Assembly: GCF_900109955.1 (NCBI RefSeq)
Contig: NZ_FOJB01000001.1
Span: 2,170,001 to 2,234,000, forward strand
From: Aliiroseovarius sediminilitoris
GTDB lineage: Bacteria > Pseudomonadota > Alphaproteobacteria > Rhodobacterales > Rhodobacteraceae
Reading direction: 5' to 3'
DNA length: 64,000 bases
This document shows, one piece after another, positions 17,008 through 26,084 of this stretch. Position 1 is the stretch's first letter; each line of letters starts with the position of its first letter. The notes beneath the pieces were generated by a model, which saw nothing but the letters and a program-made list of their open reading frames with translations, ran no database searches and was not told the DNA's origin. The translations under genes and the position numbers were made by a program.

Positions 17008-18009
17008 ATGTCGGCCCCTGTCGTTCCCAAAGGCGTTGCCCATGTCGCGATTGACGCACAAGACAGCCCCGAGCCGATTGTTTTTGTTCTGCTGCCCAAC
17101 CTGTCGATGCTGGCCTTCACCTCTGCCATCGAACCGTTGCGCATAGCAAACCAACTGACGGGGCAGAGCCTCTACACCTGGACGACCATGTCCGAAGATG
17201 GCGCGAATGTGCGCTGTTCCAACGGGATCGAAATCGGCATTGACCGCGCGTTGGGGGACACGCCCAGCGACAGCCGGATCTTCATCTGTTCCGGTGTGCA
17301 GCCTGAGCTTTCGACAAGCAACAAGGTCGCGGATTGGACCCGCAAGCAATGGCGCATGGGGCGCACTGTCGGGGCGTTGTGCACAGGTACGTATACATTG
17401 GCCAAGGCGGGAATATTGGCCGGGCACAAGTTCACCCTGCATTGGGAAAACATCGCGCCGTTTCGCGAACATTTTCCGGATCTGGACCCGGTCGAGCAAC
17501 TCTATACCATGGACAACCGCGTTCTGACCTGCGGCGGCGGATCGGCCGCCACGGACCTGTTCTTCAAGCTGATCTATGACACCCACGGACCGGTGCTGGC
17601 ACAGGCCGTCCTGAACATGTGCCTGCACACCGTCCAGCGGTCCGAAACGGATCGCCAGCAAAGCTCGACCTCGGCGTCAATCGGTGTGCGCAACGAAAAA
17701 TTGGTGCGCATCATCAACCATTTCGAAGAACATCTGGATGATCATATCAACCTGGACATCGTCACCGAGGAGCTTGGCATCTCGCGCCGCCAGATGGAGA
17801 GGCTTTTTCGGCATTATTTGGACATTACCCCCAAGAAATACCTGCAAAACCTGCGCCTTCAACGCGCCCGCATCCTGCTGGCGGAAACCAATCTGGCGGT
17901 GGTCGATGTGGCGGTGGCTTGCGGATTTGAATCTGCGGCTTATTTCTCGAAACGGTTTCGCGAAGCGTTCGGCATGTCGCCGCACAAGTTTTCCACCGGC
18001 CACGTCTAG
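17008..18009 (+). CDS. GlxA-type AraC-family transcriptional regulator
   Basis: 333 residues: an N-terminal DJ-1/PfpI-like amidotransferase-type domain (about 15-190, including GALCTGTYTLAKAGIL with the nucleophile-position Cys) followed by a C-terminal AraC double HTH (about 230-330: LGISRRQMERLFRHYLDITPKKYL and ACGFESAAYFSKRFREAFG). Regulators of this architecture (GbdR, CdhR, ArgR types) often control use of glycine betaine, carnitine or amino acids, so a link to soxBDAG or the MttB gene is possible but only inferred. The ATG at 17008 is chosen because GTGAGGA lies 8 bases upstream; an earlier ATG at 16957 lacks such a site. It lies between two tRNA-Val genes. Confidence 0.88.
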   Translation: MSAPVVPKGVAHVAIDAQDSPEPIVFVLLPNLSMLAFTSAIEPLRIANQLTGQSLYTWTTMSEDGANVRCSNGIEIGIDRALGDTPSDSRIFICSGVQPELSTSNKVADWTRKQWRMGRTVGALCTGTYTLAKAGILAGHKFTLHWENIAPFREHFPDLDPVEQLYTMDNRVLTCGGGSAATDLFFKLIYDTHGPVLAQAVLNMCLHTVQRSETDRQQSSTSASIGVRNEKLVRIINHFEEHLDDHINLDIVTEELGISRRQMERLFRHYLDITPKKYLQNLRLQRARILLAETNLAVVDVAVACGFESAAYFSKRFREAFGMSPHKFSTGHV

Positions 18010-18068
18010 TAGCGTTGCGATGCCGGGCGGCACAAAGGCTGCACCCAGTCCATGCCAAAGGGATAACT

Positions 18069-18143
18069 TGGTGGGTGATAAGAGATTTGAACTCCTGACA
18101 TCTTCGATGTGAACGAAGCGCTCTACCACTGAGCTAATCACCC
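18069..18143 (-). tRNA. tRNA-Val (CAC)
   Basis: 75 bases with encoded CCA; acceptor stem GGGTGAT/ATCACCC; anticodon loop TTCACAT giving CAC. Same strand as the TAC isoacceptor 1.2 kb away. Confidence 0.96.
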
Positions 18144-18162
18144 AACGGGGCAGGTTCTAGCG

Positions 18163-18564
18163 TCAGTCGTCAGTGGGCGCAAGAGGGTCTTTGACCTTGT
18201 CCGACGCCTTGTTGCGACGGATTTTGCAGATCAGGACATCCGCATCGGGCAAGGTTTTCTGCCGGTTGACTTTTATCATGCCAAGCGGTGGAAGGCGCAA
18301 CTTTTCACCGCGCATCAAGGCGGTACCCAGCTCTTCCAAAACAGCCTCGTATACATCGCGGACCTGATTGGGACGAAGGTCAGTACGGGCAGCCACCCGC
18401 GCCAGCATGTCTTTCGTCTTCACCACCGGGTCTGACGGCGTGGTGGGTCTGCCCTCAATCGGCTTGGTGGCCTTCGCCTTTGGTGCGGCCGTTGTCGCCG
18501 CCGCTTTACTTGCCGCAGCCGGGCTGCGTGTGGCTTTGGACTTTGATTTCGAGCTTACGGCCAT
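18163..18564 (-). CDS. HU/IHF-family DNA-binding protein with basic tail
   Basis: 133 residues. The first about 45 residues are an Ala/Lys/Ser/Pro-rich tail, then a divergent HU-like domain (about 50-125: KTKDMLARVAARTDL, RGEKLRLPPLGMIKV). Longer than the usual 90-residue HU; the Lys/Ala tail resembles histone-H1-like extensions. Likely a nucleoid protein; substrate preference unknown. The ATG at 18564 has AAGGGG upstream; the upstream in-frame residues look non-coding. It follows lon on the same strand by about 125 bases, echoing the lon-hupB order of many proteobacteria. Confidence 0.8.
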   Translation of the reverse strand: MAVSSKSKSKATRSPAAASKAAATTAAPKAKATKPIEGRPTTPSDPVVKTKDMLARVAARTDLRPNQVRDVYEAVLEELGTALMRGEKLRLPPLGMIKVNRQKTLPDADVLICKIRRNKASDKVKDPLAPTDD

Positions 18565-18646
18565 AGGATACCCCTTGGGTTGAGTGGTGGTGCCAGCTTG
18601 CGTCGCGTCAAGGAAGATACAGCACCATAAGCCACCTTCAATGTGC

Positions 18647-18673
18647 AACGTGCGGACACTTGGCCCGCACGTT
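18647..18673. terminator. Hairpin between lon and the HU-like gene
   Basis: A perfect 9-bp stem (AACGTGCGG/CCGCACGTT) with a 9-base loop lies 16 bases after the lon stop. No U-run follows on the minus strand, so termination is uncertain; it may also stabilise the lon mRNA end. Confidence 0.5.
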
Positions 18674-18689
18674 CTTTGTTATCTGCCAA

Positions 18690-21095
18690 TCAGTGCGCGA
18701 CCGGGGGGGCGCTTGCGGGGTTCTTCGCCAGAGCAGCCGCTGCCGCCTCTTCTGCCGCTTCATCCCATTCGACCGCGACCGGCTTGCGCACCAAGGCGTG
18801 CTTCAAAACCTCTGACACGTGGCTCACAGGGATGATTTCCAACCCTTGCTTCACGTTGTCCGGTATTTCGCGCAGGTCTTTTTCATTCTCCTGCGGGATC
18901 AGCACGGTTTTGATGCCACCACGCAACGCCGCCAGCAGCTTTTCCTTCAAACCGCCAATAGCCAGCGCGTTGCCGCGCAGCGTAACCTCGCCGGTCATGG
19001 CAAGGTCTTTCTTCACCGGAATACCCGTCAGCACCGACACGATGGACGTGACCATCGCCAGACCAGCAGAAGGTCCATCTTTCGGTGTCGCACCTTCCGG
19101 CACGTGGACGTGAATGTCCCACTTTTCAAATTGGGGCGGCTTCACACCGATTTCGGGCGCAATCGAGCGGACATACGAGCTGGCCGCATCAATCGATTCC
19201 TTCATGACATCGCCCAGTTTCCCGGTGGTCTTCATCCGGCCCTTGCCCGGCAGGCGCAGTGCTTCGATGGACAGAAGATCGCCACCGACACTTGTCCAGG
19301 CCAGACCGGTGACAACACCAATCTGATCTTCTTGCTCCGCCAGACCAAAGCGATGTTTCCGCACCCCCAGATATTCGTCCAGAAGGTCGGGAGTCACCTC
19401 GATGGCTTCAACCTCTTTCTTGACCAGCTTGGTCACGGCCTTGCGCGCCAGCTTGGCCAGTTCGCGTTTCAGGTTCCGCACGCCGGCCTCGCGGGTATAA
19501 TAGCGGATAATGTCGGTCAGCGTTTGCTCAGGCACCAAGAATTCACCCTTTTTCAACCCGTGATCCTTGATCACTTCCGGCAGAAGGTGACGCGTGGCAA
19601 TCTCGCGCTTCTCGTCTTCGGTGTAACCGGCCAGCGGAATGATCTCCATCCGGTCCAGAAGCGGACCCGGCATGTTGTAGGAGTTCGCGGTGGTCAGAAA
19701 CATCACGTTCGACAGGTCGTATTCGACCTCAAGATAGTGATCCACGAAGGTCGAGTTCTGCTCCGGGTCAAGCACTTCCAGCATCGCCGATGCAGGGTCG
19801 CCACGGAAATCCTGCCCCATTTTGTCGATTTCATCGAGCAATATGAGCGGGTTCGTGGTTTTCGCCTTTTTCAGCGCCTGAATGATCTTACCGGGCATCG
19901 AGCCGATATAGGTCCGGCGGTGGCCGCGAATCTCGCTTTCGTCACGCACGCCACCCAGCGAGATGCGGATGAACTCGCGTCCCGTGGCCTTGGCAACCGA
20001 CTTCCCAAGCGAGGTTTTACCCACACCCGGGGGGCCAACCAAGCACATGATCGGGCCTTTCAGCTTTTTCGAGCGTTGCTGAACGGCCAGATATTCCACG
20101 ATGCGTTCCTTGACCTTCTCAAGTCCATAGTGATCGGCGTCGAGCACTTTCTGAGCGTTGTTCAGGTCTTTTTTCACGCGGCTCTTGGTGCCCCACGGCA
20201 GGCCCAGCATCCAATCCAGATAGTTGCGCACAACAGTGGCTTCCGCCGACATGGGCGACATGCTCTTGAGCTTTTTCAGCTCGGCATCCGCCTTTTCGCG
20301 TGCCTCTTTCGACAGCTTGGTGGCTTCGATCTTCTCTTCCAGCTCGGTCAGCTCGTTCTGGCCTTCTTCGCCGTCGCCAAGCTCCTTCTGAATGGCCTTC
20401 ATTTGCTCATTCAGGTAATACTCGCGCTGGGTGCGCTCCATCTGGCTTTTGACGCGGGTCTTGATCTTCTTCTCGACCCGCAGAACGGACATTTCGCCCT
20501 GCATCAGGCCATAGACCTTCTCAAGCCGTTCGCTGACGGTGAAGGTTTCAAGAAGCTCTTGCTTCTGATCGACCTCGACACCCAGATGACCGGCCACAAG
20601 ATCGGCCAGCTTGTCCGGCGCGCGGGTTTCCGACACGGCGGCAAGGGCTTCCTCGGGAATGTTTTTCTTGATCTTGGCGTAGCGTTCGAACTCTTCACCG
20701 ACTGAACGCAACAGCGCCTCAATCTCGTTCGGGTCGCCGGGGCGTTCTTCGATCACTTCGGCAAAGGCTTCGAAATACTCGGCATTGTCCACATAGTCGG
20801 TGATCCGAACACGCGACTGTCCTTCGACCAGCACCTTCACGGTGCCGTCGGGCAGCTTCAAGAGTTGCAGCACATTGGCCAGAACACCGACGTCATAGAT
20901 GCCTTCCACGTCCGGCTCATCGATCGAGGGGTCGATCTGACTGGACAGAAGGATTTGTTTGTCATCTGCCATCACTTCTTCCAGAGCGCGGACGGATTTT
21001 TCGCGTCCGACAAACAGCGGCACGATCATGTGGGGGAAGACCACGATGTCGCGCAGCGGCAGGACCGGGAAGGATTGGCTCAGTTGCTCACTCAT
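18690..21095 (-). CDS. lon: ATP-dependent Lon protease
   Basis: Cytoplasmic AAA+ serine protease, 801 residues, full length. N-terminal substrate-binding domain (FPVLPLRDIVVFPHMIVPL), Walker A GPPGVGKTS and Walker B LILLDEID in the ATPase core, sensor region LTTANS, and the Ser-Lys catalytic dyad: Ser675 in PKDGPSAG and the Lys in GGLKEKLLAALRGG. AAGGA upstream of the ATG. It degrades misfolded and regulatory proteins. Upstream lies a 190-base gap to the tgt stop. Confidence 0.97.
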   Translation of the reverse strand: MSEQLSQSFPVLPLRDIVVFPHMIVPLFVGREKSVRALEEVMADDKQILLSSQIDPSIDEPDVEGIYDVGVLANVLQLLKLPDGTVKVLVEGQSRVRITDYVDNAEYFEAFAEVIEERPGDPNEIEALLRSVGEEFERYAKIKKNIPEEALAAVSETRAPDKLADLVAGHLGVEVDQKQELLETFTVSERLEKVYGLMQGEMSVLRVEKKIKTRVKSQMERTQREYYLNEQMKAIQKELGDGEEGQNELTELEEKIEATKLSKEAREKADAELKKLKSMSPMSAEATVVRNYLDWMLGLPWGTKSRVKKDLNNAQKVLDADHYGLEKVKERIVEYLAVQQRSKKLKGPIMCLVGPPGVGKTSLGKSVAKATGREFIRISLGGVRDESEIRGHRRTYIGSMPGKIIQALKKAKTTNPLILLDEIDKMGQDFRGDPASAMLEVLDPEQNSTFVDHYLEVEYDLSNVMFLTTANSYNMPGPLLDRMEIIPLAGYTEDEKREIATRHLLPEVIKDHGLKKGEFLVPEQTLTDIIRYYTREAGVRNLKRELAKLARKAVTKLVKKEVEAIEVTPDLLDEYLGVRKHRFGLAEQEDQIGVVTGLAWTSVGGDLLSIEALRLPGKGRMKTTGKLGDVMKESIDAASSYVRSIAPEIGVKPPQFEKWDIHVHVPEGATPKDGPSAGLAMVTSIVSVLTGIPVKKDLAMTGEVTLRGNALAIGGLKEKLLAALRGGIKTVLIPQENEKDLREIPDNVKQGLEIIPVSHVSEVLKHALVRKPVAVEWDEAAEEAAAAALAKNPASAPPVAH

Positions 21096-21285
21096 AATAT
21101 TTCCTTGTTTTTGGCAAAGCGCCCTACCCCTGTGTTTCGGCAGTTCGGGCGCCTCCTGTTCGGATATTCAGATGGGGGTCGCACCGCCCAACGTCAACCC
21201 GCTTTGCCCCTACACTCTGCCCCTGCCGCGTGCCGACAACAAGGGCAAACCAGGGCATATTTTGCATCAACAGGTTTCCGTTCCC

Positions 21286-22437
21286 TTAAAGCGGGTCGAT
21301 ATCGCCCTGTGCGCGGCCTGCATGGAACGCGGTCTCCCATTCGGCAAAGGCCTGCTTGGCAATCGCATCGCGCATTCCCTGCATGATGTCCTGAAAATAA
21401 TGCAGATTGTGCCATGTCAACAGCATCCCCGAAATCATCTCCTGCGCGCGGAAAACATGGTGCAGATAGGCGCGGGAATAATTGCGGCAAGCGGGACAGC
21501 CACAGCTTTCATCCAAGGGACGCGGGTCATCCTGATGACGGGCGTTCTTGATATTCAAAACTCCGTGACGGGTGAACACCTGCCCGGTGCGTCCCGATCG
21601 CGACGGCAAAACACAGTCCATCATGTCGATACCGCGTTTGACCGCGCCCACGATGTCATCGGGCTTGCCGACACCCATCAGATAGCGCGGCTTGTCGTCG
21701 GGCAGAAAACCGGGCGCGAAGTCGAGGCAATCGAACATGGACGCCTGCCCTTCACCAACGGCCAGACCGCCGACCGCATAACCGTCAAAGCCGATCTTCT
21801 TCAATGCCTCGGCGCTTTCTTCGCGGAAGTCCCGTTCCAACCCACCCTGCATGATGCCGAACAGGGCATGGCCGGGACGATCGCCGAACGCCTCTTTCGA
21901 CCGGGCCGCCCAGCGCATCGACAGGCGCATGCTTTCGGCAATCCGGCCGCGGTCAGCAGGAAGCGCGGGACATTCATCGAAACACATGACAATGTCCGAT
22001 CCCAGAAGCCGCTGGATGTCCATCGAGCGTTCTGGCGTCAACTCGTGTTTCGAGCCATCAATATGGGATTTGAACGTCACGCCCTTTTCAGTCAGCTTGC
22101 GCAATCCGGCAAGGCTCATCACCTGAAACCCACCGCTGTCGGTCAGGATTGGCTTATCCCAGTTCATGAACTTGTGCAGCCCGCCCAACCGATCAATTCT
22201 TTCGGCGGTCGGGCGCAGCATCAGGTGATAGGTGTTGCCAAGCAGAATGTCGGCGCCTGTCGCCGCCACGCTTTCGGGCATCATGGCCTTGACGGTGGCG
22301 GCGGTGCCAACGGGCATGAAGGCTGGGGTGCGAATATCGCCACGCGGGGTGGAAATCACACCCGTGCGGGCCTTGCCGTCCGTGGCATTCAGGGAAAAGG
22401 TGATGCGGTTCTGGCTCTGATCTTGCATGCGGCTCAT
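21286..22437 (-). CDS. tgt: tRNA-guanine transglycosylase
   Basis: Enzyme exchanging guanine-34 for preQ1 in GUN-anticodon tRNAs, in the queuosine pathway. 383 residues. Motifs: [12 protein letters not shown] (catalytic Asp), GTAATVKAM, the nucleophile region [13 protein letters not shown], and the zinc site [16 protein letters not shown]. The start is uncertain: ATG at 22437 is given, with ATG 22428 and a TTG at 22446 (closest to GAGGAC) as alternatives; this affects only a few residues. Confidence 0.95.
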   Translation of the reverse strand: MSRMQDQSQNRITFSLNATDGKARTGVISTPRGDIRTPAFMPVGTAATVKAMMPESVAATGADILLGNTYHLMLRPTAERIDRLGGLHKFMNWDKPILTDSGGFQVMSLAGLRKLTEKGVTFKSHIDGSKHELTPERSMDIQRLLGSDIVMCFDECPALPADRGRIAESMRLSMRWAARSKEAFGDRPGHALFGIMQGGLERDFREESAEALKKIGFDGYAVGGLAVGEGQASMFDCLDFAPGFLPDDKPRYLMGVGKPDDIVGAVKRGIDMMDCVLPSRSGRTGQVFTRHGVLNIKNARHQDDPRPLDESCGCPACRNYSRAYLHHVFRAQEMISGMLLTWHNLHYFQDIMQGMRDAIAKQAFAEWETAFHAGRAQGDIDPL

Positions 22438-22505
22438 GTGGCGCAAGACGTCCTCAATGCCAAGGGTTTTCTGTCACCCAGACCGTGTTTTGGCGCGCCT
22501 GCCGA

Positions 22506-22730
22506 TCAGCTGTCGTCGTCGTGGCTGATCTTGACGGCCCCAAGATTGGCGGCGTTCACCCGCTCAGACAGTCGTTCGAGCTTGCGACTGGTCAGCATCA
22601 GCTCTGTCAGCGTCGTGTTATCCACACGGTTTGCCAGCGCATAAGCAATGTCCTGCACCATCCGTGCCGCCTGATCCAGCTGCTCGGTACATGTCACCGT
22701 TTTCGTCTCACCGTTTTTCGTCGAAATCAC
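22506..22730 (-). CDS. Small hypothetical protein, GTG start
   Basis: 74 residues, all-helical appearance with a central heptad-like region (LDQAARMVQDIAYALANRV, LMLTSRKLERLSERV) and an acidic tail ending HDDDS. The start codon is GTG, supported by AGGAG with an 8-base spacer. Function unknown; it may be a small regulator or subunit. It lies 68 bases upstream of tgt on the same strand and may be co-transcribed. Confidence 0.65.
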   Translation of the reverse strand: MISTKNGETKTVTCTEQLDQAARMVQDIAYALANRVDNTTLTELMLTSRKLERLSERVNAANLGAVKISHDDDS

Positions 22731-23071
22731 CGCCTAGGCTCCTCGTGTCGCACCTGTTTACGCAAAAGAGCGCTTTCCGTCATAGATTCAAGTCGAACAC
22801 GTCCATTTTATGGCGAATTATAGGCGTTTGCGCATCATGCGGTTGTGATTTTCGACACAATGCAGAGAATTTCCAGGGTTTTGGCTCAAATCTCGAAACA
22901 TGCAACATATTCAACACTCTAAATGCACCCTCTCCAGCATCAATGGACAGTTCACCAACCCACAATCCCTGCACCATACCACAGTCTCCGTCTTGTTCCG
23001 ACCTGGCTCTGGACCTTGCCGGCATCAATCCTTATATGATCAGTCAGGATTAGAATGATGGCGCAATTACT
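22731..23071. other. Gene-free leader region upstream of sufT
   Basis: 341 bases with no supportable gene and visibly lower G+C than the flanks. It separates a minus-strand small gene from the plus-strand sufT-like gene and should hold both promoters. An imperfect inverted repeat ATCCT...AGGAT centred on TGATCA lies at 23028-23050, about 20 bases before sufT; it is a possible operator for an iron or Fe-S regulator, but I could not match it to a known box. Confidence 0.35.
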
Positions 23072-23431
23072 ATGAACACAACCGACAAGATAGAAGGCGA
23101 GCCGCTGATCAAGCCATCAACGGTTGATCATCCGCTGTATGACAGCGTGGTCGAAGCCTGCCGTACGGTCTATGACCCTGAAATTCCAGTCAATATATTT
23201 GACCTTGGTCTGGTGTATACAATCGAGATCAACGACCGGAACGAGGTTGATCTGATCATGACCCTGACGGCTCCGGGTTGCCCGGTGGCGGGCGAAATGC
23301 CCGGCTGGCTGGTCGAAGCGATCGAGCCGGTCGCGGGCGTGAAACAGGTGAATGTCGACATGACATGGGATCCGCCCTGGGGGATGGAGATGATGTCGGA
23401 TGAAGCGCGTCTTGAACTGGGTTTCATGTAA
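23072..23431 (+). CDS. SufT-like Fe-S assembly protein (MIP18/DUF59)
   Basis: 119 residues of the DUF59/MIP18 family. The N-terminal DPEIPVNIFDLGLVY and the following APGCPVAGEMP with the conserved Cys are family hallmarks; the C-terminal WDPPW segment is typical of SufT/PaaD-like proteins. Members help maturation of Fe-S proteins. In related bacteria this gene usually closes the suf operon; here only an A-type carrier gene follows, 67 bases later, and no sufBCDS is in the window. Confidence 0.85.
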   Translation: MNTTDKIEGEPLIKPSTVDHPLYDSVVEACRTVYDPEIPVNIFDLGLVYTIEINDRNEVDLIMTLTAPGCPVAGEMPGWLVEAIEPVAGVKQVNVDMTWDPPWGMEMMSDEARLELGFM

Positions 23432-23498
23432 CCCCAGAGGCACCCTGCTCTTGAGCGACGCTACGTGAGCGCCTAGCTTAAGGCTGAAGGAGAAGCAG

Positions 23499-23873
23499 AT
23501 GTTTGGTATTCCCGGCAAATCGCCGATCACCATGACACAGGCCGCAGAAGCCCAGATCGCCAAGCTGATGGCGTCTGGCGGGCATAAGGGTTTGCGCATC
23601 GGGGTCAAGAAAGGCGGCTGTGCGGGCATGGAATACACCATGGATTACGTTGATGAAGTTGACCCCCATGAAGAAGTGGTCGAACAGGGCGATGCCCGCG
23701 TGATCATCGCCCCCATGGCGCAGATGTTCCTGTTCGGGACCGAGATCGACTATGAAATCTCGCTGCTGGAGTCCGGTTTCAAATTCCGCAATCCCAATGT
23801 CAGCGAGGCCTGCGGTTGCGGAGAATCGATCAAGTTCGATGAGGCTCTGACCGAGGGGTCGTCGCAAAGCTGA
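23499..23873 (+). CDS. sufA: A-type Fe-S carrier protein (SufA/IscA family)
   Basis: 124 residues. The three conserved cysteines are present: one in KKGGCAGMEY and two in EACGCGES near the C-terminus, the pattern used by A-type carriers to hold and deliver Fe-S clusters. Longer than IscA because of an N-terminal extension (FGIPGKSPITMT) and an acidic tail. GAAGGAGAAGCAG precedes the ATG. Its stop overlaps the start of the TfoX-domain gene by one base. A second A-type carrier is at 60740-61069. Confidence 0.9.
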   Translation: MFGIPGKSPITMTQAAEAQIAKLMASGGHKGLRIGVKKGGCAGMEYTMDYVDEVDPHEEVVEQGDARVIIAPMAQMFLFGTEIDYEISLLESGFKFRNPNVSEACGCGESIKFDEALTEGSSQS

Positions 23874-24184
23874 TGGCCGTCACCGACGCCGATATCGCCT
23901 TTGTGAAAGAACTGTTCGACGGGCTTGGCCCCGTAACCCATCGCAAGATGATGGGCGGGGCCACTTTCTATTCCGACGGGCAGGTCTTCGCGATCCTCTC
24001 CAGCAGCGGCGAAGTCTATCTGAAAGCCAAAGGCCCGTTTGCCGAAGCATTGGAGGCAGAAGGCAGCCATATCTTTGGCATGGACGGCAAAACGATGGGC
24101 TACTGGACCCTGCCCGACGCCGCGCTGGACGACCCCGATCGTGCCTGCGACTGGGCGCGGCGGGCGCTGTCGGCCCTGTCCTGA
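23873..24184 (+). CDS. TfoX N-terminal-domain protein
   Basis: 103 residues, matching the TfoX/Sxy N-terminal domain (FDGLGPVTHRKMMGGATFYSDGQVFAIL). In gamma-proteobacteria TfoX promotes competence, but stand-alone N-terminal-domain proteins in alphaproteobacteria have no established role. Coupled to sufA by a one-base stop/start overlap, so co-expressed with the Fe-S genes. Its convergent neighbour begins 27 bases beyond. Confidence 0.8.
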   Translation: MAVTDADIAFVKELFDGLGPVTHRKMMGGATFYSDGQVFAILSSSGEVYLKAKGPFAEALEAEGSHIFGMDGKTMGYWTLPDAALDDPDRACDWARRALSALS

Positions 24185-24211
24185 TCTATCCTCAAGCCGG
24201 TCGCACGAGCT

Positions 24212-25129
24212 TCAACCTGGCGGCGCTTCTTTCAGGTGCAGATAGGTTTCATCGAACCGTTTCTTAAGGTGATCGCCGGCTAGGATCGGCTTGTCCGCCC
24301 CCACCGGCGCGACATTCGTGTCATGGTTGGGGTTGAAAAACATCGGGACCGAGATCCGCTCTTCTTTTGACCCGATCACCCGATGCATCGTCGCCTTGAC
24401 CCAACCGCCGGTCCACATTTCCAGCATCTCGCCGAAATTGATCACGAACTCGCCGACCGGTGCATCGACAGGCAGCCACTGCCCGTCCGCCCCCAGAACT
24501 TCAAGCCCGGCCACGCCATCGGATGCCAGAAGCGTCAGGCAGCCGTAATCGGTGTGCGGGGCAATGCCGAAATCCCTGTCGCTTGCCCAATCCGGACGCG
24601 GCGGATAGTAATTGCCCCGCAACAGCGCCATTGGGCGGGAAAAGGCATTGTCAAAGAAGTGCTCGTCTTCACCAATCGCCACCGAAATCGCGCGCAACAG
24701 GTCCAGAGAAATGGTCAAGGCCTGCGCATAATAGCTTTGGATGGTTTCGCGAAATCCAGGCAGGTCGGGCCATTGGTTATCACCATAGACCAACAGGCCC
24801 TGAGCCCGCAGTGGATCGCCCTTGTCGAGTTCAAATCCGCAATCAAAGACCTGTTTGAAATCGGGATTGGCTGCCGGATCGACCTGTTCAGACCCCGCCG
24901 CACCCCATCCGCGATTCGAACCGGTCCGCGCCATATCAACCACCCGTTTCCGAGCGTCCGGTAGCCGGAAAAATTCGCGGTAACTTTCCAGCACGCCGTT
25001 CATCTGGGGACGTGAAATCGGTGTATTGTGAATGATCAGAACGCCGACGTCTTCCACACCAAGTTTCAGCGCAGCCATCGTTTCGGGATCACGGGCCGCA
25101 ATCTTTGCGGCGTCCAGTCTTGGGATCAT
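24212..25129 (-). CDS. 2-oxoglutarate/Fe(II) oxygenase, isopenicillin N synthase-like
   Basis: 305 residues of the non-haem iron dioxygenase superfamily. N-terminal DIOX-N-like domain (EDVGVLIIHNTPI), then the double-stranded beta helix with iron ligands His and Asp in HTDYGCLTLL and the distal His in ATMHRVIG, plus the RISVPMFFN arginine that binds the co-substrate carboxylate. Substrate unknown; such genes are annotated as oxidoreductases in many Rhodobacteraceae. Start at 25129 is supported by AAGGA 9 bases upstream. Divergent from tpiA; the 130-base gap has an inverted repeat CAAGCCC/GGGCTTG at 25190-25210. Confidence 0.85.
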   Translation of the reverse strand: MIPRLDAAKIAARDPETMAALKLGVEDVGVLIIHNTPISRPQMNGVLESYREFFRLPDARKRVVDMARTGSNRGWGAAGSEQVDPAANPDFKQVFDCGFELDKGDPLRAQGLLVYGDNQWPDLPGFRETIQSYYAQALTISLDLLRAISVAIGEDEHFFDNAFSRPMALLRGNYYPPRPDWASDRDFGIAPHTDYGCLTLLASDGVAGLEVLGADGQWLPVDAPVGEFVINFGEMLEMWTGGWVKATMHRVIGSKEERISVPMFFNPNHDTNVAPVGADKPILAGDHLKKRFDETYLHLKEAPPG

Positions 25130-25261
25130 CGCGCCTGTCCTTCTGCAAGAGCCGCTTTGACGGATTTGTAGCAAGCCATGTTTTCGGTGCAAGCCCCCCG
25201 GCAGGGCTTGACGCCTTGGGTTTTGCGTCGGACAACACATCAACCAACGAGGAGATAAGCG

Positions 25262-26011
25262 ATGACCCGGCGCAGATTGGCAGCAGGCAATTGGAAGATG
25301 AACGGAACCGGTGCGAATCTTTCCGAGCTGGATGCGCTGGCCAAGGCGCACCCGACGCCGGGTTGTGACATCCTGATCTGCCCGCCTGCAACATTGATTT
25401 CGCGAGCTTCTGCCGCAACTCCCGCCCAAATCTCAATCGGCGGTCAGGATTGCCATCAAAACGAAACCGGTGCTCATACCGGCGACATCTCGGCACAGAT
25501 GCTGGTCGATGCCGGGGCCAGCTATGTCATTCTGGGCCATTCCGAACGGCGCGAAGATTACGAGGAAAGTGACACAGATGTCCGCAACAAGGTCATGGCC
25601 GCCCTGTCAGCTGGATTGAAAACCATTGTCTGCGTGGGTGAAAGCCTGTCCGAGCGCGAGGCCAACAATACGCTCGACATTATCGGCGGTCAGATGGCCG
25701 GGTCGATCCCGGATGTGGTGACAGGCGACAGCCTTGTCGTCGCTTATGAACCGATCTGGGCCATCGGCACCGGTAAAGTGCCGACGCTGGATCAAATCGG
25801 TGAAGTGCATGATTTCATCCGGTCACGTCTGGAACGCCGGTTTGGGGCGGGTGTCGGACGCTCGACCCGCATTCTCTATGGTGGTTCGGTCAAACCCACG
25901 AATGCTGCCGACATCTTTGCCGTCTCGAATGTGGATGGAGCCTTGGTGGGCGGGGCCAGCCTGTCGGTCGCCGATTTCTCGCCGATCATCGCGGCGCTGG
26001 AAAACGCCTGA
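25262..26011 (+). CDS. tpiA: Triose-phosphate isomerase
   Basis: Glycolytic/gluconeogenic enzyme interconverting dihydroxyacetone phosphate and glyceraldehyde 3-phosphate. 249 residues. Active-site Lys in AGNWKMNG, electrophile His in LGHSERR, catalytic Glu in AYEPIWAIGTG, and the phosphate-binding YGGSVKP. GAGGAG lies upstream of the ATG. Single gene. Confidence 0.96.
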   Translation: MTRRRLAAGNWKMNGTGANLSELDALAKAHPTPGCDILICPPATLISRASAATPAQISIGGQDCHQNETGAHTGDISAQMLVDAGASYVILGHSERREDYEESDTDVRNKVMAALSAGLKTIVCVGESLSEREANNTLDIIGGQMAGSIPDVVTGDSLVVAYEPIWAIGTGKVPTLDQIGEVHDFIRSRLERRFGAGVGRSTRILYGGSVKPTNAADIFAVSNVDGALVGGASLSVADFSPIIAALENA

Positions 26012-26084
26012 TCCCCGTTGGGCCACCGATGACTTGACGCCGCTCCACGGTTCGTTAACGGGTTAACAAAATATTGCGGAGCAG

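Noticed and set aside
18819-20705. 628-codon frame antisense to lon
   Set aside because: Lon is complete with all catalytic motifs; the antisense product shows no domain and is a codon-bias shadow.
22780-23028. 82-codon minus-strand frame upstream of sufT
   Set aside because: No convincing ribosome-binding site or protein-like conserved blocks; it lies in a low-G+C leader region.
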